Assembly: GCA_002803225.1 (NCBI GenBank)
Contig: NXFV01001941.1
Coordinates: forward strand, 1-22,805
Direction: 5' to 3'
Length of the DNA stretch: 22,805 bases
From: Gamarada debralockiae
Lineage: Eukaryota > Ascomycota > Leotiomycetes > Helotiales > Hyphodiscaceae
The translations under genes were made by a program, and so were the position numbers. Shown in pieces: positions 16,531 through 22,805 of this stretch. The first letter of the stretch is position 1. The number at the start of each line of letters is the position of its first letter. The notes beneath the pieces are model-generated. The model saw only the letters and a list, made by a program, of their open reading frames with translations, was not told where the DNA came from and made no database searches.

Positions 16531-19411
16531 ATGAGAACCATGTGTCCACTTCCACCGGCCCTTGCCGCCGTGTCGGCTTTCATGTCTACGCTCACAGAGG
16601 CCCTAGTTGTGCAAGACCAGCAAGATACTCTTTTCGTGTCGTCGGCTGGTAGCAAATCCGCAATTAAGAGCTGGTATATGCAGTCAACTGAGCATGCTTC
16701 CAAAAATATGACCATGCTCTCTCTTCCTGGTGCTGATGTGTCATCTTGGTACCTCGTCGGCTCCCATAGTACTGTCATGGTATGAGCAGCCTTTAGCTAT
16801 ATCGATGTTTAATCATTCCCCATTTCGTTTTTTTCAGGCTTTGACTCATCCTAACGTTCATAGGCTGGCCTCCTCCAGAACAATGTCTACGATGACACAA
16901 CTCTCTTCTTCTCGGACAACCTGGCAACAATGGTCGACCAATCTCAGTTCACAGTTCCATGGCTATACCGTGAAGAACTTGTCCTCAGCCCGCAATCCGA
17001 CCAACATTACTTCATCCAGACAAACGGAATTACATCTAAGGCAGACTTATATTTCAACGGCGTGCAGATTGCGTCTAATCACACCTTGAAAGGCGCATAT
17101 GGCGGTCTGAAATTTGACATCACTAAATACGTGACGAAAGGTAAGAACGTAGTACTAATCTGTACATATCCAACAAACTACCTTGCCGACTTTGCTCTCG
17201 GCTTCGTTGATTGGAACCCGTACCCACCAGACAATGGCACCGGCATTTGGCGAGATGTCATGGTGTCTCAGACCGGTCCGGTATCAATGCTGAAGCCTCG
17301 CGTTATTACAAACTACGTCGGAAAAGCCACCAATACAGTGATTGCTACAATTAAAGTCAATGTGACAAATAGTGGCACCAAGAATATCCAAGGCACGGTT
17401 GAGGGCGCAATCAAGGAGATGAATAGTTCTGTTTCGATTCCATTCTCTACTCCATACACGCTCATTGAGGGTGAGACCAAGACCCTCACAATGACTGCAT
17501 GCATCCAACAACCTAAGATCTGGTGGCCTAAGTTGTGGGGTTTTCAGCCATTGTACACGGTGGATATCGCTGCATACATCGGTCCCAACCACGAGCTTTC
17601 AGACAGAGCTGCTCAGCGAACATTCGGCATCCGGCACATAACGTCAGTCGTTAATGCCTATAATGATACCGCTTTTACTGTCAACGGATATCCATTTCAG
17701 GTTCTTGGTGCGGGGTATTCATCTGATATGTTTCTTCGTCTTAACGAAACCAAGCTGGCTGCACAATTTGCGTATATGCTTGACATGGGCTTGAACACTA
17801 TCCGGCTCGAAGGCAAACAGGAGCACCCAATGTTTTATGACCTCGCGGATTCTATGGGTCTGATGGTGCTTGCTGGTTGGGAGTGCTGCGACAAATGGGA
17901 AGGGTGGTCATACAATAATGATGCCGATGGCATAAAGTGGGTCGACGATGACTACGACACGGCAGACAAACAGATGAACCACGAGGCATATATGATGCAG
18001 GGACACGCCGGTATGCTTGCCTTCTTGGTTGGTAGTGACTATTGGCCAGACGACCGAGCGGCCAAGATTTATGTCGACAAACTCAGGGAATTGGATTGGG
18101 ATGTCCCGATAATTGCGTCGGCAGGAAAACTTGGATATCCTGAAATCTTGGGACCTTCTGGAATGAAAATGGGTGAGTTATTTCTTGTCCTTTATCGTTC
18201 TTGGCTCTTGCCTCCATCAATCCTGTTCGTAACATCAAAGTAACGCGATATGAGATGGTCCATATGACTGGGTCTCACCCAATTATTGGTACGGTGACCA
18301 ACTCGGAGCCGCGTTCGGCTTCGGCTCTGAACTGGGTCCTGGTGTCGGTACCCCTGAGCTCTCTTCCCTTAAGAAGTTCCTCTCAGAATCGGATCTGGAA
18401 GACCTCTGGACTGCTCCAAACAAGGGTCTGTATCACATGTCGACCAACGTATCACAGTTCTTCGATCGCAGTATCTACAACACTGCCCTTTACGCCCGCT
18501 ACGGCAGCCCAAACTCGCTGTCCGACTATATTCTGAAGGCACAAGCAATGGATTACGAGGCCACACGTGCGGAATACGAAGCCTACTCAGTTCGCAAGAA
18601 CGCCGACCGGCCTGCTACAGGTGTCATCTACTGGATGTTGAACAACGCCTGGCCGAGCTTACACTGGAACTTCTTCGACTACTACCTCAAAACTGCAGGG
18701 AGCTTCTTTGGAGCCAAAGTCGGGTCACGCGCTGAGCACGTAGCCTTCGAGTACGGCAGCGCCAATGGCGATATTTGGCTGATCAACCACGCTTTAGACA
18801 AGCAGGGGGCGCGCATCATCGAGATCGACATGCTCAGCCAGGACGGCAACCCTCTTTTCTCGAAGCGCACTGTATCTGCTATGACTAAACCCAACTATTC
18901 ACAGCGTATCGCATCCGTTCCTGAAGCCACCTCACCCACCGAAACCGCATTTTTGCGTCTCGTACTGAAGGATGCTCATGGAATCACCTTGAGCCGCAAT
19001 GTTTATTGGATATCCACCGAACTCGATGTTAATGATTGGGACAATTCGACATGGTACAACACACCTGTAACGGCATATGCCAATTATACATCCTTGCAAC
19101 TCCTGAAGCCAGCGTCCCTTGTCGCAATGGTTCTCGAATCCGCACGACCCACGACAGATGATCGCATGGCTGCAACTATTCAGCTCGAGAATAAGGCTAC
19201 TCTACCCGCGTACTTGATACGCTTAGAGTTACAGGATGGTGTGGGTGCGGATGTTGCCCCTGCGTTTTGGGCAGACAACTATGTTACGTTGTGGCCGGGC
19301 GAGAAGATGGAAGTCATAGTACAGTGGATGGTTTCTGGCTCTGGGACAGGGAAAGTGGTAAAGATCTCGGGCATGAATCTCGGCGGGGAACTGAGTGTGG
19401 AATTGAAGTAA
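16531..19411 (+). CDS. exo-beta-D-glucosaminidase (GH2), secreted exo-chitosanase
   Basis: This enzyme removes glucosamine from the non-reducing end of chitosan and its oligomers. There are three exons: 16531-16779, 16864-18172 and 18255-19411. Intron 1 (16780-16863) is GTATGA...CTAACG...ATAG, phase 0. Intron 2 (18173-18254) is GTGAGT...GAG, phase 1; its acceptor is unusual (GAG) but restores KMDGPYDWV. The spliced product is 904 residues, close to known fungal and bacterial CsxA-type enzymes. The first 25 residues (CPLPPALAAVSAFMSTLTEA) look like a secretion signal. After beta-sandwich domains (for example VDWNPYPPDNGTGIWRDV) the TIM barrel carries FLVGSD with likely acid/base Asp475 and FGFGSELGPG with likely nucleophile Glu545. 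Their 70-residue spacing agrees with the Asp469/Glu541 pair I recall for CsxA. The frame is intact with no RIP-like stops, so it appears functional. Confidence 0.93.
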
Positions 19412-19937
19412 TCGTGATATACTATGCCAGGTGCAGAAGTTGCCGCTTGGAGATGAGTGAGTATCTGGAAGCATTGAAGCTTGTAACCGATAATTGAAGT
19501 TTGCTGCAACCGGATTTTAGATATATTTGAATATCGAATGGCAAATATTGATCTATAGCAGTTGGTGGCTTTGACCGAAGTACTCCTATTACCTTTCAAG
19601 GACTGCGGTGTTATCAGGATTTATAGCTTTACTGTAAGTTATAATCGTCTAGCTGTTCTGTGGTGTTCTTCAATACGAAGATTTTACCAATTGGACTATT
19701 GAATTCATCAAGTTTGATGGATTCCATGTTTTCCGAATTCAACTATCTAATTCGTCAATCTTTTATTAAGCTCGTAATCTCTATAATAGAATTTAAGATC
19801 GTCAGCTCGGCACATGACTTGGTACCTGACTTACCCCTGATTTCCCTGATTTTTAATACCCAAAGCATTATTCGTGCCTGATTAACACTATGGCCAGGGG
19901 ATTTTCATCCCTTATACTTTGATTATATTTATGATCA
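19412..19937. other. AT-rich region downstream of glucosaminidase
   Basis: The first part is the 3' region of the glucosaminidase gene. A 73-codon plus-strand frame at 19660-19881 lies in AT-rich DNA and has no recognisable motif. Nothing further is supported. Confidence 0.45.
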
Positions 19938-20260
19938 GTAGGAACTGCTTAGAGTATTAGCGAAATATCTTGTATTTTTCGTCTGATACTCGTCATCTAA
20001 GTTCAGGAACATGACTGGATCAGCATGCTCATCATTCATATGTCGGGGCACTGCCTTAGCGGGCAGCCCTGGATAGAATTCTCTATATCTCGTTAGCTCT
20101 TCTTATTAAATTCTGTTCTATTAAACAGCCTTTCATCACTAATACTATAGACATCAACAACCTTCTCAACTGGTACATAGGGTTTACTTTCTAACTTACG
20201 CCTAGTCTCTACTAAACCTACTAGCATTGATCTTTTCCTGAGTATCTCGAAGAAGAGTAT
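19938..20260 (-). pseudogene. unidentified coding relic
   Basis: The minus strand reads like eroded protein in two frames: SMLVGLVETRRKLESKPYVP and VEKVVDVYSISDERLFNRTE, then, after a frame change, LTRYREFYPGLPAKAVPRHM and NDEHADPVMFLNLDDEYQ. The composition is protein-like rather than random, and one base shift joins the halves. I do not recognise the family; it could be a transposon or host-gene fragment. Confidence 0.3.
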
Positions 20261-20497
20261 GCTAACTATCTTGAGACTAACAATAACCGCAGTCTCCTAA
20301 CAAGTCGTCGTCGCTAGGAAATGCGTGAAAGACTCGAAAATCCAACGCCAAGCCTCACGTGCTCTTCAATATTGCCGACCCTATTGCGCCGAGTTAGGGA
20401 GACTACGCAATTTGAAGGTTTGAACACAGTGCCACTTTGAGCCCGACGATCATTAGATGTATCGAAGTTCTAAGACTATTCGTAGTACCCCGACGCT

Positions 20498-20709
20498 ATG
20501 CTCTCTGTACCTGGGACTCTTTTGCATGTATTGCCCAGCTCCATCGCGGTCCTCACTATGCCGGTAAGTATCAACTACGTCTTATGTTTCAGTTACTAAT
20601 AGCTGAATAGGGATTAACCGTACTCATGTACGGGGGAATAAGCTCTTTTAGGGCACCCAAGGCAACTGTGAGCCATTGTATGATTTGCAAGGCAAACGCT
20701 AATAATTAA
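20498..20709 (+). other. possible small two-exon ORF or gene fragment
   Basis: An ATG at 20498 opens 22 codons (MLSVPGTLLHVLPSSIAVLT...). A well-formed 47-nt intron follows (20564-20610, GTAAGT donor, TTACTAAT branch, AATAG acceptor, phase 0), then 32 codons to a TAA at 20707. The product would be 54 residues, hydrophobic at first. The clean intron signals are the main support. It may be a fragment of a lost gene. Confidence 0.2.
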
Positions 20710-21260
20710 GAGCCTAAGTCGGTTACTCCAATTAATAGTAGTGCTGTCTTGTGTTGGTTGGAACTGCCTAATCCGGTATAGCCTGTATTTTCCCTTCTTT
20801 TGTGATATAAGAGAGCTCTTCCCCTCCTTGTATTTCAGCTGCTTAGATATCAGCTAGGTCTAGAAATGCCACTATATTTCGCCCCCCAGATACAGCTCAA
20901 CTGACAAATACACTGGGCTCTCAAGAAATGAATGCGCGAGATGGGGAATTTCAATGGCAGTCTTGAAATGAAAGTTCTATTTGGAATCCGATGGATGAAA
21001 TGAATGGAGAGGATTGACAGGAGGGAAATTCGATTTAAATGATCATAGACATCATCAAAAGCAGCGCTTGGCTGAGAGAGGCGCTATACCCGAAGTGTGG
21101 GCGCCGAAACCCAAGAGGCAGCGCCTAGAATATAGTTTATAGCTAAACACTCTATTCAGGTAGTTTACAGACATAAACCAACTACGTCAATTCGTTATCT
21201 GCAAACCAATGCTTGAAGCTGCTGTAACCGTCAAGTAAGACGGTCTTGATAAGAGGATCA
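20710..21260. other. intergenic stretch, nothing recognised
   Basis: No gene is supported here. Two similar GC-richer motifs with GGCGC/GCGCC occur around 21060-21130 without an evident role. Confidence 0.45.
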
Positions 21261-22240
21261 AATGGGATTTTGGATTGAATTGGCTGAGAGACATTCTACA
21301 CAAAAACAAATTCTGGAAAGGACGTTCCGAAGAACTTGGGGAGACCGTTGACTTACAAAGACAAGTACCGAATGTCCTCGCCGACCAAGATACAACTGTA
21401 CGAGACGCCAAGTCTGAAACTAAAGTCAGCCTCACCTCACGATATATTGCCTAGATCTATTCCCTTAAGCAACGCATCGATTCGTACAAAGCAATGGACG
21501 CATCAACTAGGGAATTAGGTTTGGCAGAAGCCCAAAAAAACTTCGTGGACAACATTGTCTTCCGGAAAATTACAGTTCCGGCCATTTCAGATCTCAACAA
21601 TCTTACCTTCCTGTTACTGGATCCTCATGAGAGGTATAGTGAAGAATTCATGAAAGCCATATTACCGACTCCGCCTTCTGCTCTGGTTTCTGCTCACCAA
21701 CACTATGACTGCTCCTTCTTGAAACATCCAAGCTACTTCGAGCACATCAAGGGCTGGTGAGAGTTCATTCCCATCTCTCTGAGGGGCAAAAATTCTTCAC
21801 CTACATCTGGCTGAAGGGCCATGGCAAAGACGCCAACGCTACCCTCGAGGAACTTGAACCCCGTTATGTCGAGAGGGAAAGCTTGCAATGGATCCACGGT
21901 TAGGAGATGTTCGAGCATTCAAGGATTCTATGCGCAGGCAATTCGAAATTGCAGAATACCGCCTTCAGATTAATGCCGTTCAACTCGAGTCCAAGCGTAA
22001 TGATGGAAAGATGATGGAGCTGAATATGGATGACAGCGATTAGGAAGACAAAGTCTCGTTGCCTTGGATAGCCCACCCGGAGGAATACATATCCATCCGG
22101 TTTGGAACTCGCCTGTTAGGAGACAATGAAATCCTCTATGACGAACAAGTTCCCAGCGGACGAGTGAGATCCAGTAAGTTTGTTCGAATCTTAAGCGCTG
22201 TCGATGTTTTAACTTTATTTTCAGACACAGGCCTCTAGTC
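21261..22240 (+). pseudogene. unrecognised fungal gene, broken by stops and frameshifts
   Basis: A long protein-like reading can be followed on the plus strand through several breaks. It starts near 21270 (LRDILHKNKFWKGRSEELGE), passes a TAG (21452-21454) and continues with IYSLKQRIDSYKAMDASTRE. It then runs through VFRKITVPAISDLNNLTFLL to FLKHPSYFEHIK. A frameshift near 21752 leads into GLVRVHSHLSEGQKFFTYIW and LEELEPRYVERESLQWIHG. A second shift near 21900 leads into DVRAFKDSMRRQFEIAEYRL, a TAG at 22041, and SLPWIAHPEEYISIRFGTRL. A clean 51-nt intron remains (22174-22224, GTAAGT...TTTAAC...TCAG), with another TAG soon after. The first part is rich in charged residues and probably coiled-coil. 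I do not recognise the family, so no function is given. Confidence 0.55.
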
Positions 22241-22805
22241 GGAGGAAACTTGTGAACTGGCTCACGAGCATGTAGTCTTCCTTGAGCGTTGAAAGATCTT
22301 TGGTGGAGTGGTTGGGGCGGATCTAGATGCGATGGGGGCTAGACATGTGATAGCATTGATGATACGATTTTCATTTTCTCATTTCCGTGGTTAAAGCTTC
22401 ACGGTTATGACTGTGCAACGATGGTACAACCCTCTGCTCTAAGTGCTCCTCGGTTCGGGGGGAAATATATAATATCTTAAGCCCTTAATCTCTCGAGAAA
22501 CAAGGCATAGAAGAATATATAGCAAGTTTCATTTACAATTCCTAATTTCTTTTGGGCTTCGTTATTTACACCGGGATTGAAGACAGTGAGGAGGATAGTG
22601 AATTAAAGTAACATAGTCCTTAGCTTCGTACAATTGGTCTTGCACCCTTTCGCCACTGGATTGAAAGATCACAATTTCCAGGCCAGGCCGCCACGCCCAC
22701 CAAAATGAGACGGCCGGTGGTGGGTTTCCGATGACACGTAGGGCAGACAAGGAGGAGCATTAAGAGGAGTGGATTGATTAAAATAGCCGTGCTCGTCGCC
22801 CCCCC
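22241..22805. other. terminal stretch, nothing recognised
   Basis: It may include the eroded 3' end of the preceding pseudogene. A 62-codon minus-strand frame (22562-22750) has no recognisable content. The window ends in a C run. Confidence 0.45.

Overview
The window looks like nuclear DNA of a filamentous ascomycete (Pezizomycotina). Introns are short (47-84 nt) with GT(A/G)AGT or GTATG-type donors and CTAAC-like branch sites. The gene families are typically fungal: a secreted GH2 exo-chitosanase, a fungal-type Ser/Thr kinase, and SIR2/TPR remnants of an NLR-like protein. Several decayed genes carry stops at former Trp, Gln and Arg codons through G-to-A or C-to-T changes, which is the footprint of repeat-induced point mutation (RIP) or something like it.

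Layout. 1-2338: five perfect 16-bp tandem repeats (239-318), then a truncated minus-strand CocE/NonD-type hydrolase pseudogene (816-1273) and non-coding DNA. 2339-3969: a phytoene-desaturase-like FAD oxidoreductase, complete except for a one-base frameshift in a C run. 3970-4402: AT-rich DNA. 4403-about 5750: a heavily mutated minus-strand phenol 2-monooxygenase-like gene that has lost its N-terminal half. 5757-7820: a GC-richer island of unknown origin, then unassigned sequence. 7830-8805: an intact two-exon gene for a six-helix membrane protein. 9493-11760: an intact single-exon kinase fused to a C-terminal AIG2/gamma-glutamylcyclotransferase-like domain. 11761-13061: intergenic DNA with a long hairpin. 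13062-13840: a broken SIR2 domain followed by a TPR scrap, probably the two ends of one NLR-type gene whose middle was lost. 14357-15638: an internally deleted pogo/Fot1 DNA transposon carrying a nested 183-bp solo LTR. 16531-19411: an intact three-exon exo-beta-D-glucosaminidase. 19412-22805: AT-rich DNA with at least two unrecognised coding relics, the larger at 21261-22240.

Three genes look functional: the membrane protein, the kinase fusion and the glucosaminidase. The FAD oxidoreductase may also work if its frameshift is a sequencing error. The rest is a gene graveyard with transposon debris, as in an accessory or subtelomere-like compartment. The genes do not form an obvious shared pathway. 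The hydrolase relic, FAD oxidoreductase and phenol monooxygenase relic could be remains of a catabolic or secondary-metabolism cluster, but that is inference. The most unusual item is the kinase-AIG2 fusion. The most informative for genome history are the RIP-like monooxygenase pseudogene and the nested pogo/solo-LTR structure.
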